DNA from: Conexibacter sp. SYSU D00693
Lineage (GTDB): Bacteria; Actinomycetota; Thermoleophilia; Solirubrobacterales; Solirubrobacteraceae
Reading direction: 5' to 3'
DNA: 64,000 nucleotides
NCBI RefSeq assembly: GCF_017084525.1
Contig: NZ_CP070950.1
Coordinates: 4,278,001-4,342,000, forward strand
Positions 1 through 9,190 of the stretch are shown in pieces; the first letter of the stretch is position 1; every line of letters starts with the position of its first letter. The notes under the pieces are model-generated. The model saw nothing but the letters and a program-made list of their open reading frames with translations. It made no database searches and was not told the DNA's origin. The position numbers were made by a program, and so were the translations under genes.

Positions 1-995
1 CGGCGCTGCGCGCCGGCAAGCACGTCGTCACCGCCAACAAGCAGCTGCTCAGCCAGCACGGCGAGGAGCTGTGGGACTGCGCCCGCGAGCACGGGGTCCA
101 GCTGCGCTTCGAGGGCGCGGTCGCCGGCGTGGTCCCCGCGATCCGCGTCCTGCAGGAGTCGCTGGCCGGCGCCCACGTCGAGCGGGTGCACGGCATCGTC
201 AACGGCACGACGAACTTCATCCTCACGCGGATGGCGGAGACCGGCGCGTCCTACGCCGACGCGCTGGCCGAGGCCCAGCGCCTGGGCTACGCGGAGGCCG
301 ACCCGACCGACGACGTCGGCGGTGCCGACGCCGCCGCGAAGATGGCGATCCTCGCGCGGCTCGCGTTCGACACGCCGGTCCACCTCGACGACGTGCGCTT
401 CGAGGGCATCGAGCACCTCACGGCTGACGACCTCGACCACGCGCGCGAGTTCGGCCTCGGCCTCAAGCTCATCGGCACGGCCGAGCGCGTCGACGGCGGC
501 ATCAGCGTCCGCGTGCACCCGGCGTTCCTCTACGCGGCGCACCCGCTCGCGTCGGTCAACGGCCCGTTCAACGCGGTCACGATCGAGTCCGAGGCGATCA
601 CCGAGATCACGCTCTCGGGCCCGGGCGCCGGCGGCCCGCAGACGGCCAGCGCCGTCCTGGGCGACGTCGTCAGCGCCATGCGCCCGCCGGCCGAGACGCC
701 GCCGCCCGCCGAGCGCCTGGCGGTGGTCACCGACGTGACCTCGGCGTTCTACCTGCACTTCGAGGTGGCCGACGAGCCGGGCGTGCTGGCGCAGATCGCC
801 CAGGTGCTCGGGCTGCAGGGCATCTCGGTCAAGTCGGTCGTGCAGCGCGGCCTCGGGTCCGACGCGCGGCTCGTGATGGTGACCCACCCGATCCTCGAGT
901 CGAGCCTCTCGGCGGCGCTGGAGATGATCGCCGGGATGGACTTCATGCGGGCGCGGCCGCGCGCGATCCGCGTGCTCGAGGAGCAGTTCGCGTGA
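1..995 (+). CDS. hom: homoserine dehydrogenase, C-terminal part (5' end outside window)
   Basis: Catalyses NADPH-dependent reduction of aspartate semialdehyde to homoserine, the branch point to threonine and methionine. The frame is open from the window edge, so the start codon and the Rossmann nucleotide-binding part are missing. What remains opens with the strand GKHVVTANK, followed by the catalytic/dimer domain ([10 protein letters not shown], then [12 protein letters not shown], a family hallmark). The C-terminal third is an ACT domain (about 80 residues from [19 protein letters not shown]), the usual site of threonine feedback control in Gram-positive enzymes. Its TGA overlaps the GTG of thrC (GTGA), so the two are translationally coupled. 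Confidence 0.96.
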   Translation, partial: ALRAGKHVVTANKQLLSQHGEELWDCAREHGVQLRFEGAVAGVVPAIRVLQESLAGAHVERVHGIVNGTTNFILTRMAETGASYADALAEAQRLGYAEADPTDDVGGADAAAKMAILARLAFDTPVHLDDVRFEGIEHLTADDLDHAREFGLGLKLIGTAERVDGGISVRVHPAFLYAAHPLASVNGPFNAVTIESEAITEITLSGPGAGGPQTASAVLGDVVSAMRPPAETPPPAERLAVVTDVTSAFYLHFEVADEPGVLAQIAQVLGLQGISVKSVVQRGLGSDARLVMVTHPILESSLSAALEMIAGMDFMRARPRAIRVLEEQFA

Positions 996-2011
996 CGGGC
1001 CTCATCGAGCGCTACCGCGACCGCCTGCCCTTCGCCGACGACGACCCCGTCGTCTCGCTGCAGGAGGGCTCGACGCCGCTGGTCCACGCGCCGCGCCTCA
1101 GCGAGCGCGTCGGCGCGGAGGTCTGGCTGAAGATCGAGGGCGCCAACCCGACCGGCTCGTTCAAGGACCGCGGCATGACCTGCGCGGTCTCCGACGCGGT
1201 GCGCAACGGCGCCGAGGTCGTCGTCTGCGCCTCGACCGGCAACACCGCCGCCTCGCTGGCCGCCTACGCCGCGCGGGCCGGCATCGGCGGCGCCGTGCTC
1301 GTCCCCGAGGGCAAGATCGCCACGGGCAAGCTCGCGCAGTCGCTCATGCACGGCGCGCGCGTCATCTCGCTGCGCGGCAACTTCGACGAGGCGCTCGCCC
1401 TCGTGCGCCAGGTCTGCGACCGCCAACCCGTCGCGCTGGTCAACAGCGTCAACCCGTTCCGCCTCGAGGGCCAGAAGACCGCGGCGTTCGAGCTGGTCGA
1501 GGAGCTCGGGGAGCTCGACGCGCTCTGCATCCCCGTCGGCAACGCGGGCAACGTCACGGCGTACTGGAAGGGCTTCCAGGAGCTCGGCCACGCGCCGGCG
1601 TGCTTCGGCTTCCAGGCCGCCGGCGCCGCGCCGCTGGTCGCCGGCCACCCGATCGAGAAGCCCGAGACGGTCGCCAGCGCGATCCGCATCGGCAACCCGG
1701 CGCGCTGGGAGGAGGCGATGAACGCCTTCACCGCCTCGCGCGGCCAGGTGCGCGCCGTGACCGACGCGCAGATCCTCGACGCCTACCGCTGGCTGGCCCG
1801 CAACGAGGGCGTCTTCTGCGAGCCGGCGAGCGCCGCGTCGGTCGCCGGGCTGCTCGTCCACGGCGCGGGCGAGGCCCGGCGCATCGCCTGCGTCCTGACC
1901 GGCAACGGCATCAAGGACCCGCAGACGGCGCTCGAGCAGGCCGGCGCGGTCGTCCCGTGCGAGCCGGTGCTCGGCGCCGTCGAGGACGCGATCCTCGGCG
2001 CGGCGGCCTAG
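992..2011 (+). CDS. thrC: threonine synthase
   Basis: PLP enzyme converting O-phosphohomoserine to threonine, the last pathway step. The protein has 339 residues, typical of the short bacterial/archaeal class. The PLP lysine lies in GSFKDRGM (about Lys58), followed by the substrate loop [18 protein letters not shown] and the phosphate-binding [14 protein letters not shown]. The GTG start overlaps the hom stop by 4 nt. The 3' end converges on a transporter gene, sharing the tetranucleotide CTAG as both stop codons. Confidence 0.96.
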   Translation: MTGLIERYRDRLPFADDDPVVSLQEGSTPLVHAPRLSERVGAEVWLKIEGANPTGSFKDRGMTCAVSDAVRNGAEVVVCASTGNTAASLAAYAARAGIGGAVLVPEGKIATGKLAQSLMHGARVISLRGNFDEALALVRQVCDRQPVALVNSVNPFRLEGQKTAAFELVEELGELDALCIPVGNAGNVTAYWKGFQELGHAPACFGFQAAGAAPLVAGHPIEKPETVASAIRIGNPARWEEAMNAFTASRGQVRAVTDAQILDAYRWLARNEGVFCEPASAASVAGLLVHGAGEARRIACVLTGNGIKDPQTALEQAGAVVPCEPVLGAVEDAILGAAA

Positions 2012-2922
2012 GGCAGCGACAGCAGGACGGTCCCCGCGACGGCGGCGGCCACGCCGGCGGCCTGCACCGACGCCAGCCGCTCGCGCAGCAGGACGAACGC
2101 CAGCCCGACGGTGACGACGGGGAACAGCGATCCGAGCACGGAGACGACGGAGAGGTCGCCGTGCTGCGTGGCGGCCGAGTAGGCGAGCGTGCCGCTGAAC
2201 AGCAGGAGGCCGGGGACGGCGAGCAGCGGCAGCCGGGCGGCGGGGGCGCGCAGCGCCTGGCCGAGGACGAGGCCGGTCGCCGCGACGATCGTGAGCAGGG
2301 AGACGCGCGAGGCGCAGACCGCCCACAGGACCGAGCCGTCGGCCGCGGGGGCCATGAGCGAGAGGAAGCCGCCGAAGGCGACGGCGGAGCCCAGCGCCCA
2401 GGCGACCGCGCGCGGGCGGTCCTCGGGGCGGTGGCGCACCGTGGGCCCGCCGGCCGGCGCGTGGGCGTCGGGCACCGGGGCGGTCGGGCGCCTGGCGGCC
2501 AGCCCGGCGCCGCCGAGCGCCAGCGCGACGCCCGCGAGCTTGAGCGCCGTGGCCGGCTCGCCGCTGACCAGGCCGGCGACGACCGGCACGCCGGCGCCCA
2601 GCGCGCCCAGCGGCGTGACCAGCGACAGCGGCCCGAGCTGCGCGGCGCGGTAGAAGCCGAGCAGGCCGACCGCGTTGCCGACGCCCGCGCCGAGCGCCGC
2701 CGCGAGCTGCGTGCCGTCGAGGCCGTCGGCGCCGGTGGCGAGCGCGAGCGTCCCCGAGGCGAGGAACGCGACGGCCTGCCCCGCGAGCAGGACGACGAAC
2801 AGCGGCGCGTGGCGGCTCATCGTCGGGCCGAGGAAGTTCGACACGCCGTAGAGCACCGACGCGAGCAGGGCGAGGACGGCGGCCACGGACCGCGCAGTCC
2901 ACCACACCGGCCGCAGGCCCAT
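2008..2922 (-). CDS. EamA/DMT-family transporter
   Basis: About 304 residues with ten hydrophobic segments arranged as two EamA repeats of five helices, split by a hydrophilic loop near residues 135-165 that is rich in Pro, His and Arg. This is the drug/metabolite transporter architecture; members export amino acids, metabolites or drugs, and the substrate cannot be read from sequence. The start chosen is the ATG ([13 protein letters not shown]) directly before the first helix. Longer open frame upstream would run into thrB antisense. It lies on the opposite strand between thrC and thrB, 34 bp divergent from thrB. A link to threonine or homoserine export is only a guess from position. Confidence 0.85.
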   Translation of the reverse strand: MGLRPVWWTARSVAAVLALLASVLYGVSNFLGPTMSRHAPLFVVLLAGQAVAFLASGTLALATGADGLDGTQLAAALGAGVGNAVGLLGFYRAAQLGPLSLVTPLGALGAGVPVVAGLVSGEPATALKLAGVALALGGAGLAARRPTAPVPDAHAPAGGPTVRHRPEDRPRAVAWALGSAVAFGGFLSLMAPAADGSVLWAVCASRVSLLTIVAATGLVLGQALRAPAARLPLLAVPGLLLFSGTLAYSAATQHGDLSVVSVLGSLFPVVTVGLAFVLLRERLASVQAAGVAAAVAGTVLLSLP

Positions 2923-2956
2923 GCGGTCCCCCCGCCGCGGATAACGTCCTGCCGCG

Positions 2957-3814
2957 ATGACCCACCGCCGCCGCGTCGTCCGGGTGCCCGCGTCCTCCGC
3001 GAACCTCGGGCCCGGCTTCGACGCGTTCGCCGCCGCCCTGGCGCTCCACGTCGAGGTCGAGGTCGTCGAGACCGGCCGGTTCGCGGTCGTCACCGACCTC
3101 GACGTCGCGCGCGACCGGCGCAACCTCGTCGTCCGCGGCTTCGAGGCGCTGCACCCGGCCGACGCGTTCGAGTTCCGCATCACGTCGACGGTCCCGCTCA
3201 GCGGCGGGCTGGGCTCGAGCGCCGCCGCGCTCGTCGCGGGCCTCACCGCCGCCGACAGCCTCTTCGAGCTCGACGCCGACCTGCTCGCCCACGCCACCCG
3301 CCTGGAGGGCCATCCCGACAACGTCGCCGCGGCGCTCCAGGGCGGCTTCGTCGTCTGCGCGCCATCGGGCCACGTCGCGCGCTTCGACGCGCCCGCGGGG
3401 CTCGAGGCGGTGCTCGTCGTGCCCTACGAGGCGGTGCGCACGAGCCAGGCCCGGGCGGCGCTGCCGGCGGAGGTCCCGATGGCCGACGCGGTGGCCAACG
3501 TCGCCCATGCCGCGCAGCTCGTGCTCGGCCTCGTGCAGGGCGACCTCGACCTCGTGGCCCGCGGGTTGGAGGACCACCTCCACCAGCCCCACCGCGCGCA
3601 CCTGTACCCGCGCAGCGCCGAGCTGGTCCGCGAGGCGCGGTCCCTGGGAGCGCTGGGCGCGACCATCAGCGGCGCCGGCCCGACCGTGCTGGTGTGGACG
3701 CACTTCGAGCACACCGGCGGCGTCGTCGAGGCGCTGCGCCGGCGCGCCGACGGCTGGGCGGACGTCGTGCGTGCGCCGTTCGAGACGCGCGGCGCGGACG
3801 TCCGCGCGCTGTAG
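2957..3814 (+). CDS. thrB: homoserine kinase
   Basis: GHMP kinase phosphorylating homoserine to O-phosphohomoserine, the substrate of ThrC. It has 285 residues. The N-terminal motif VPASSANLGPGFDAF and the ATP-binding loop PLSGGLGSSAAALVAG are both intact, and the C-terminal GHMP motif SGAGPTVLVW is present. A TAACGT box sits 9 nt before the ATG and no ribosome-binding site is visible, so it may be transcribed leaderless from its own promoter. That would fit its separation from hom-thrC by a gene on the other strand. Confidence 0.96.
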   Translation: MTHRRRVVRVPASSANLGPGFDAFAAALALHVEVEVVETGRFAVVTDLDVARDRRNLVVRGFEALHPADAFEFRITSTVPLSGGLGSSAAALVAGLTAADSLFELDADLLAHATRLEGHPDNVAAALQGGFVVCAPSGHVARFDAPAGLEAVLVVPYEAVRTSQARAALPAEVPMADAVANVAHAAQLVLGLVQGDLDLVARGLEDHLHQPHRAHLYPRSAELVREARSLGALGATISGAGPTVLVWTHFEHTGGVVEALRRRADGWADVVRAPFETRGADVRAL

Positions 3815-3828
3815 GGTCGGGCGCCGTC

Positions 3829-4713
3829 ATGGCGCGCAAGACGCAGAAGTGGTTCACCTCCGGCGGCCACCGCATCGCGGCGTGGCACTTCCGCCCGGGG
3901 GGCGAGGACGCCACCGGCACGTGCGTGCTGATGGGCAACGGGTTCTCGCTCACCCGCCACGACGGGCTCGAGCACTACGCCCGGGTGCTCGCCGACGCCG
4001 GCGCGCACGTCGTCGCCTTCGACTTCCCGCACCTCGGCGACTCCGAGGGCGAGCCCCGCCAGCACTTCCGCGCCGCCGACCAGCGCACCGCCTACCGCGA
4101 CGCCGCGGCGTTCGCCCGCGGCCTGGACGGGGTCGACGCCGGCAAGCTCGTCCCGTGGGGCTTCTCGTTCGCCGGGGGCCACGTCGCCCACCTGCTCACG
4201 CGGCCGCACGAGTTCGCCGCGGGCCTGATGCTGTCGCCGATGCTCGACGGCCTGGCGCGGACGCTCGGGACGCTCAAGCGCGACCCGGCGCTCGTCGCGT
4301 GGATCCTGCCCCGGGCGATCGCCGACATGGCCGGCCGGCACAACGTCGTCGCGGTCACCGGCGAGCCGGGCCAGCGCGCGGCGATGACGTTCGAGGGCGA
4401 GGGGGCCGGCTTCGCGCGCGCCGTGCCCGAGGGCTCGCCGTGGCGCAACGAGATCTCGCCCGGCGTCTTCACCACCGTCGCGCTGCACCGCCCGCACGCC
4501 CGGGCGGCGCGGATCAAGGTCCCGCTCTTCGTCGCCCTGGGCGAGCAGGACGTCTCCGTGCACAACGCCGCGATCGAGCGCCTGGCCAAGCGGGCGCCCC
4601 AGGCCGAGCTGCACCGCTACCCGTACGACCACTTCGACGTCCTGCTGCCCGAGGGCGCGGGGCGGATCGCCGCCGACCAGGTGGCGTTCCTGCGCGGGCG
4701 CGGCCTGCTCTAG
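3829..4713 (+). CDS. alpha/beta hydrolase
   Basis: A 294-residue cytoplasmic serine hydrolase fold. The nucleophile elbow is GFSFAGG (Ser about 113), the acid is probably the Asp of ALGEQDVSV, and the base is the His of YPYDHFDVL. The oxyanion region is VLMGNGFSLTRHDGL. It resembles dienelactone-hydrolase/peptidase S15-like proteins of unknown substrate that are common in actinobacteria. A TAGGGT box 11 nt before the ATG overlaps the thrB stop. Its stop shares CTAG with the converging parA. Confidence 0.85.
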   Translation: MARKTQKWFTSGGHRIAAWHFRPGGEDATGTCVLMGNGFSLTRHDGLEHYARVLADAGAHVVAFDFPHLGDSEGEPRQHFRAADQRTAYRDAAAFARGLDGVDAGKLVPWGFSFAGGHVAHLLTRPHEFAAGLMLSPMLDGLARTLGTLKRDPALVAWILPRAIADMAGRHNVVAVTGEPGQRAAMTFEGEGAGFARAVPEGSPWRNEISPGVFTTVALHRPHARAARIKVPLFVALGEQDVSVHNAAIERLAKRAPQAELHRYPYDHFDVLLPEGAGRIAADQVAFLRGRGLL

Positions 4714-5528
4714 CCGGCGGGCGCCGCGGCCTTCGCCGCGCGCTCCTCGGCCTCGGCCAGCAGCGGCTTGAGCTTGCGCCGCGCGGCGTCCAGGCCCAGC
4801 CGGCGCAGGAGCTCGTCGGCGAGGCGCAGGTAGTCCACGCCCAGGTCGGGGCGGTGGTCGAGGATCGACACCGCGCGCTCGGCCGACTCGGCGTAGGCGA
4901 TCGACTGGCGCACGTAGGTCGGCAGGAGCTTCTCGCCCACGTGCTCCTTGAGCGAGTCGAACGCCTCGCGCGAGTGCTTCGTGCGCATGTCGGCGATGTT
5001 GAAGACGACGCCGAGCCACTCGAGGTCGGGGTTCAGGCCGTCGCGGGCGAGCTCGATGACCTCGAGCGCCTGCTCGACGCCCTGCAGCGCGAAGTACTGC
5101 GCCTCGGCGCTGAGCAGCGCGTGGTCGGCGGCCACGAGCGCGTTGACCGTGAGCAGGCCGAGGTTCGGCGGGCAGTCGACGAGGACGACGTCGAAGTCGC
5201 CCTCGACGGCCTTGAGCGCCTTGCGCAGCGTGAGCTCGCGGCCCATCTTGCCGGCGAGCGTCAGCTCGGCCTCGGCGAGCCCGAGGTTCGCGGGGATGAT
5301 GTCGTCGTGGACGGCGGCGGGCGCCTTGGCGCGGCCGGTCAGGACGTCGCCGATCGTCGGCTCGGCGTCCGGCGGGACGTCGAAGTAGTCGCTGAGGTTG
5401 CCCTGCGGGTCGAGGTCGACCGCCAGGACCCGCAGGCCGGCCCGCCGGAAGGCGTCCGCGAGGTGGCGGACGGTGGTCGTCTTGCCCGTGCCGCCCTTCT
5501 GGCTGAGCACCGCGATCTTCTCGGCCAT
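4710..5528 (-). CDS. ParA/Soj-family partitioning ATPase (orphan)
   Basis: A 272-residue P-loop ATPase with the deviant Walker A KGGTGKTTT (Lys11 signature lysine, Lys16 P-loop lysine), the switch VDLDPQGNLSDYF and Walker B DVVLVDCPPNLG. These are the hallmarks of ParA/MinD proteins that dimerise on ATP and bind DNA or membrane. The C-terminal 30 residues are Lys/Glu/Ala-rich and probably helical. No parB, and no parS-like site, was seen nearby, so it is probably a second ParA that positions another cargo rather than the chromosomal Soj. Only 4 nt overlap the neighbouring hydrolase gene, tail to tail. Confidence 0.9.
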   Translation of the reverse strand: MAEKIAVLSQKGGTGKTTTVRHLADAFRRAGLRVLAVDLDPQGNLSDYFDVPPDAEPTIGDVLTGRAKAPAAVHDDIIPANLGLAEAELTLAGKMGRELTLRKALKAVEGDFDVVLVDCPPNLGLLTVNALVAADHALLSAEAQYFALQGVEQALEVIELARDGLNPDLEWLGVVFNIADMRTKHSREAFDSLKEHVGEKLLPTYVRQSIAYAESAERAVSILDHRPDLGVDYLRLADELLRRLGLDAARRKLKPLLAEAEERAAKAAAPAG

Positions 5529-5680
5529 GGACGCGGGAGTCTACGGGCGAGGGGCGTCCACCACGACGTGGCCATCGACCCGCGGACGACCGCCTCCGTG
5601 CCCGTCGAGCGCCGCGCCGGGATGCGGGCGGCCCAGGGGCGGTCGTCGCGGCGCGCCGCCCGCGCTCATGACGCCCATCA

Positions 5681-5700
5681 CCAGGACGACTGGCTCCTGG
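5681..5700. repeat. small hairpin upstream of thioredoxin gene
   Basis: Arms CCAGGA and TCCTGG around an 8-nt loop, 25 nt before the thioredoxin start. The rest of 5529-5725 shows no convincing gene. It could be a leader structure, or it could be chance in such GC-rich sequence. Confidence 0.3.
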
Positions 5701-5725
5701 GCCGCCGCCGCGGGACCGTGCCGGC

Positions 5726-6064
5726 ATGGCCACCCTCCACCACGTCACCGACGACTCCTTCGACGCCGAGGTCCTCGAGGCCGACCGTCCCGTCCTCGTC
5801 GAGTTCACCGCCGCCTGGTGCCCGCCCTGCCGGGTGATGGCGCCCGTGCTCGCCGAGCTGGACGCCGATCGCGCCGACCTGGGCGTGGTCGCGCTGGACG
5901 TCGACGCCAACCAGGCGACCGCGGCGCGCTTCAGCGTGATGTCCATGCCGACGTTCGCGCTCTTCCGCCACGGCCGCGAGGTCGCCCGGCTCGTCGGCGC
6001 CCGGCCGCGGCGCAAGCTCGAGGCCGAGCTCGACGCGGCGCTCGCCGCGCAGCCCGCGGCCTAG
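5726..6064 (+). CDS. thioredoxin-like protein
   Basis: A 112-residue single thioredoxin domain. The active site is WCPPC at residues 31-35, not the classical WCGPC; Pro at this position is seen in atypical thioredoxins and changes redox potential. The cis-Pro motif is SMPTFALFRHG. There is no signal peptide, so it should act as a cytoplasmic disulfide reductase. Its stop shares CTAG with the converging LysR gene. Confidence 0.93.
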   Translation: MATLHHVTDDSFDAEVLEADRPVLVEFTAAWCPPCRVMAPVLAELDADRADLGVVALDVDANQATAARFSVMSMPTFALFRHGREVARLVGARPRRKLEAELDAALAAQPAA

Positions 6065-6957
6065 CCGCCCGTCGCCTCGTCGCCGCCCAGCGCGGCGGCG
6101 AGGCGCTCGGCCAGCCCGCGGGCGGCGGGGGCGAGGCCGTGCTGGGAGGTCAGGAGCGCGAGGCGGTGGCGCGGGTCGCCCGCCAGCCGCGCGACCGCCA
6201 CGGCCGGGCCGGCCGCGCGCGCCCACGAGGCGGGGACGACCGCGACCGCCAGACCCGCCGCCACGAGGTGGCGGACCGTCGCCGGGTCGCCCGCCTCGAA
6301 GCGCGGCAGCGGGCTGAAGCCGGCGCCCTGGCAGACCGCGAGGACCGCGTCGCGCAGCGCGCTGCCGGCCTCGGCGAGGACGAAGGGGCGCTCGCGCAGC
6401 GCCGCCGGGTCGACCTCGGTGCCGGTGCCACCGGCGGCCGGCTCGAGCACGACCAGCGGCTCGTCGGCGAGCTCGACGACGTCCACGCCGCTGACGGGCG
6501 CCAGGAGCGCCTCGCGCAGCCCGGCCAGGCCCAGGTCGGCCGCGCCGCTGCGCACGAGCGCGACGACGTCGGCCTCGGCGGCCTGGCGCAGGGCGAGCTG
6601 GACGCCGGGGTGGTCGCGGTGGAAGGCGGCGAGGACCGCCGGGACCCGCGGCGCGTCGCCCGCGGTGGCGGCGAGCCGGACCACGCCCCGGGCGGCGCCG
6701 GCGTGGGCGTCCATGCGCTCGCGCAGGCGCTCGGCCTCGTCGACGACCCGGCGGGCGTGGGCGGCGAGCTCCTCGCCGGCGGCGGTGAGCTCGACGCCTC
6801 GCGCGCCGCGGCGCAGGAGCGTCACCCCGAGCTCCTCCTCCAGCCGGCGGACCTGCTGGGACAGCGCCGACTGGGTCAGGTGCAGCTCGTCGGCCGCGCG
6901 CGTGACGTGGCCGTGGCGTGCGACCGCGAGGAAGTAGTGCAGCTGGCGGAGCTCCAC
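6061..6957 (-). CDS. LysR-family transcriptional regulator
   Basis: A 298-residue LTTR. The winged helix-turn-helix occupies residues 1-60 (LHYFLAVARHGHVTRAAD, then LTQSALSQQVRRLEEELG), with a linker helix and a substrate-binding domain of two subdomains from about residue 90. The GTG start gives the usual MELRQLHYF N-terminus. The gene next to its promoter side runs the same way (FHA protein), so no divergent target gene is obvious and the effector is unknown. Confidence 0.93.
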   Translation of the reverse strand: MELRQLHYFLAVARHGHVTRAADELHLTQSALSQQVRRLEEELGVTLLRRGARGVELTAAGEELAAHARRVVDEAERLRERMDAHAGAARGVVRLAATAGDAPRVPAVLAAFHRDHPGVQLALRQAAEADVVALVRSGAADLGLAGLREALLAPVSGVDVVELADEPLVVLEPAAGGTGTEVDPAALRERPFVLAEAGSALRDAVLAVCQGAGFSPLPRFEAGDPATVRHLVAAGLAVAVVPASWARAAGPAVAVARLAGDPRHRLALLTSQHGLAPAARGLAERLAAALGGDEATGG

Positions 6958-6975
6958 CCCGCCATGGTGCAGCCG

Positions 6976-7566
6976 CTAGCGGACGCCGTGCGCAGCGCGG
7001 TCGCCGGCGTGCTCGAGCACGTGCAGGTGGTAGCGGCCGACGACGAGCTCGTCGCCGTCGCGCAGCACCTGCCACTCGACCCGCTTGCCGTTGACGAAGA
7101 CGCCGTTGAGGCTGCGGTCGTCCACCACGCGCACGCCGTCGGCCTGGCGGACGATGAGCGCGTGGCGGCGCGAGACCGTCGGGTCGTCGAAGCGGACGTC
7201 GGCGGCCAGCGAGCGGCCGATGCGGGTCCACTCGCGCGCGAGGGCGACGACCTGGGGACGGCCGTCGGGGCCCTCGTAGGCGAGGTAGGTCCCCGGCGCG
7301 TCGAGCAGCTCCCGGGCCGCGTCGACGAGCGTCTCGCGGGCCTGCCCGGCGGGGACGTCGTCCGTCGGCGCGCGCTGGAAGCGCCCGGCGGTGAACAGCG
7401 AAGCGCGCACGAAGGCCTCGGCGCCACAGCCGGGGCAGGCGCCGAGCTCGCCCACGCCGCCGCTGGACACGACGTAGCCGCACTGCTCGCAGCGGAAGGC
7501 GCCCGAGCCCGCGAGGGTCCCGGATCCCAGTGCGGTGACGGCTGGGGTGGTCCTCGGGTCGCTCAC
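6976..7566 (-). CDS. zinc-ribbon plus FHA domain protein
   Basis: About 196 residues from a GTG start (MSDPRTTPAV). The N-terminal part has a rubredoxin/zinc-ribbon-like knuckle CEQCGYVV with a second CPGC about 18 residues on. The C-terminal 100 residues are an FHA domain (IGRSLAADVRFDD, then TVSRRHALIV and the NGVFVNGKRV turn), which binds phosphothreonine peptides. That suggests a target of a Ser/Thr kinase, but no kinase gene is in the window. An in-frame upstream ATG exists near 7602, so the start is uncertain. Confidence 0.82.
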   Translation of the reverse strand: MSDPRTTPAVTALGSGTLAGSGAFRCEQCGYVVSSGGVGELGACPGCGAEAFVRASLFTAGRFQRAPTDDVPAGQARETLVDAARELLDAPGTYLAYEGPDGRPQVVALAREWTRIGRSLAADVRFDDPTVSRRHALIVRQADGVRVVDDRSLNGVFVNGKRVEWQVLRDGDELVVGRYHLHVLEHAGDRAAHGVR

Positions 7567-7669
7567 GGCGCCTGGTGCATACCCACCTGCCGCGCGTGTG
7601 ATGCCGCTCGGCGATGGGCGCGGACATGCGGGGTGCAGGACCGACCGGCGTCCTGCCGAACAAGAGGGC

Positions 7670-7933
7670 ATGGCCCGCGTCACCGTCCTCTCCGAGCCGG
7701 ACCTCGAGCTCGCGCTGCTGCGCAAGGGCGTCGGGGCGCTCGTGGCGGGCCGGCACTGCTGCGCCGAGTGCGGCCGCACGCCGCTGGTCGGCGAGCGCGT
7801 CTACGTCTTCAAGCGGTCCAGCACCGTGTGCGCCCTGTGCCGCCCGCGGCGGCGTGGCGAGCCCGAGCGCATCGAGCTCGTGCGCCACAGCGAGCGCGGC
7901 CACGCCGTGCGCCTGCGCCGCCGGGCCGCCTGA
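7670..7933 (+). CDS. small CxxC protein
   Basis: An 87-residue basic protein with two Cys pairs, HCCAEC and CALC, about 27 residues apart, which is a likely single zinc-binding knuckle (treble-clef-like). No family is recognised. The ATG was chosen because the protein then opens with the strand ARVTVLSEPDLELALL. It is preceded by a purine run (caagagggc) that could act as a weak ribosome-binding site. Third-position GC and the short gap to the next gene support real coding. Confidence 0.65.
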   Translation: MARVTVLSEPDLELALLRKGVGALVAGRHCCAECGRTPLVGERVYVFKRSSTVCALCRPRRRGEPERIELVRHSERGHAVRLRRRAA

Positions 7934-7950
7934 CCCGGCCCGACGCGGGG

Positions 7951-7956
7951 TAGACT
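7951..7956 (+). promoter_or_regulatory. TAGACT -10 box, probable leaderless promoter
   Basis: TANNNT hexamer ending 11 nt before the GTG of the SRPBCC gene, with no AG-rich ribosome-binding site in between. The same arrangement recurs at many starts in this window. Confidence 0.45.
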
Positions 7957-7967
7957 GCCCCGCCGTC

Positions 7968-8516
7968 GTGGACCCCATCACCGTCTCGGTCTCCATCGCC
8001 AAGCCGCGCGAGGAGGTGTTCGCCTACCTGGCGGACATCGCCAACCACGCGGAGTTCACCGACCACTTCCTCGTGGACTGGCGCCTGACGCGGGAGGAGA
8101 CGGTCGGCCGCGGCGCCGGCGCGCGCTTCCGCATGAAGATGCCGCTCAACCGGTTCCCGTGGGGCGACGCGAACTTCACCGAGGTGGAGGCGCCGCGCCG
8201 GATCGTCGAGCGCGGTCGCGCGGGCAAGTACAACCGGATCCGCACGCTCGGCATCTACGAGGTCGATCCGGGTCCCTCGGGCACGACGCGCGTGACCTTC
8301 ACGTTCGAGACGCTGCCCAAGACGCCGTCGGACAAGCTGCTCGAGAAGCTCGGTGCTCGGACGTGGATGAAGCGCAAGCTGAGCAAGTCCATGCGCCGCC
8401 TCCGGGAGGTCCTCGAGGAGGACCGCGGCCGGGGTGCGCGACCCACGATCGCGGGCGGTCCGCGCAAGCCGGCCTCGCAGTTCCGCTTCGAGCCGTCCGC
8501 GCGCGCCGACGGGTAA
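7968..8516 (+). CDS. SRPBCC (START-like) lipid-binding domain protein
   Basis: A 182-residue protein with the polyketide-cyclase/SRPBCC fold: the N-terminal strand ITVSVSIAKPREEVFAYLADIANHAEF is diagnostic. It is followed by the beta-sheet core (FTEVEAPRRIVERGRAG) and the long C-terminal helix MKRKLSKSMRRLREVLEEDR. The family binds hydrophobic ligands in a cavity; the ligand is unknown. Start is GTG. It is 13 nt upstream of the lipoprotein gene, whose -10 box overlaps its stop codon. Confidence 0.85.
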   Translation: MDPITVSVSIAKPREEVFAYLADIANHAEFTDHFLVDWRLTREETVGRGAGARFRMKMPLNRFPWGDANFTEVEAPRRIVERGRAGKYNRIRTLGIYEVDPGPSGTTRVTFTFETLPKTPSDKLLEKLGARTWMKRKLSKSMRRLREVLEEDRGRGARPTIAGGPRKPASQFRFEPSARADG

Positions 8517-8529
8517 CCTGCCGCGTCCC

Positions 8530-9099
8530 ATGCTGCGCCTGCCCCGCCTCGCCGTCACCGCCGTCTGTGCCCTCTCGATCACCGGCCTCGCCGCCTGCGG
8601 CGAGGAGCACGAGGTCAAGAAGGGCGAGTCCGAGGGCATCTACGTGACGGTCGACCACCTGAAGTACCAGGTGCAGATCTCCCGCATCCTCAACCAGACC
8701 GACGCGGAGGACCGCTCGTACATCGAGGCCCTCGGCGCGACCGCCGACAAGGACCTCGGCCCGGGCGAGGAGTGGTTCGGCGTCTTCCTGCGCGTCGAGA
8801 ACGAGGGCGACGACGCCCAGGTCTCCTCGCGCGACATCCGCATCGAGGACACGACGGGCGCCGAGTTCGAGCCGCTGCCGCTGGACGGCGACTCCACGCC
8901 GCTGGCCTACTTCCCGGCCAACCTCGAGCCGACCCAGGAGATCCCGTCGGTCGGCTCCATCGCGCAGACGACGACGACCGCCGGCGCGCTGCTGCTCTTC
9001 AAGCTCCCGCGCCAGAACCTCGAGAACCGCCCGCTCGAGCTGATCATCAAGGGCGAGGGCGCCCCGGCCGACGAGGCCCGGGTCGACCTCGACGTCTAG
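8530..9099 (+). CDS. secreted lipoprotein, DUF4352-like
   Basis: A 189-residue protein with a lipoprotein signal peptide: a basic n-region (MLRLPRL), hydrophobic core and lipobox TGLAAC with the acylated Cys near residue 24. The mature part is a beta-rich Ig-like domain (EWFGVFLRVENEGDDAQ, then SRDIRIEDTTGAEFEPL) of the kind found in DUF4352 lipoproteins attached outside the membrane. Function is unknown. TAACCT lies 10 nt before the ATG, consistent with leaderless expression. Confidence 0.8.
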   Translation: MLRLPRLAVTAVCALSITGLAACGEEHEVKKGESEGIYVTVDHLKYQVQISRILNQTDAEDRSYIEALGATADKDLGPGEEWFGVFLRVENEGDDAQVSSRDIRIEDTTGAEFEPLPLDGDSTPLAYFPANLEPTQEIPSVGSIAQTTTTAGALLLFKLPRQNLENRPLELIIKGEGAPADEARVDLDV

Positions 9100-9190
9100 C
9101 CCTCCGCGGACACCGGCTTCGGGCGAGCGCCCCGGCCCGGTGGCCGGGGTGTTCGTCGTCCTGGGGGGCCGGCGCGGCCGGCGCGGTCCT

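Noticed and set aside
2922-3321. N-terminal extension of the EamA transporter antisense to thrB
   Set aside because: The extension is low-complexity and overlaps thrB coding; the first membrane helix begins right after the ATG at 2922.
4710-5528. ParAB-parS chromosome partition locus / origin region
   Set aside because: No ParB, no parS-like palindrome, no dnaA/gidB/rnpA neighbours.
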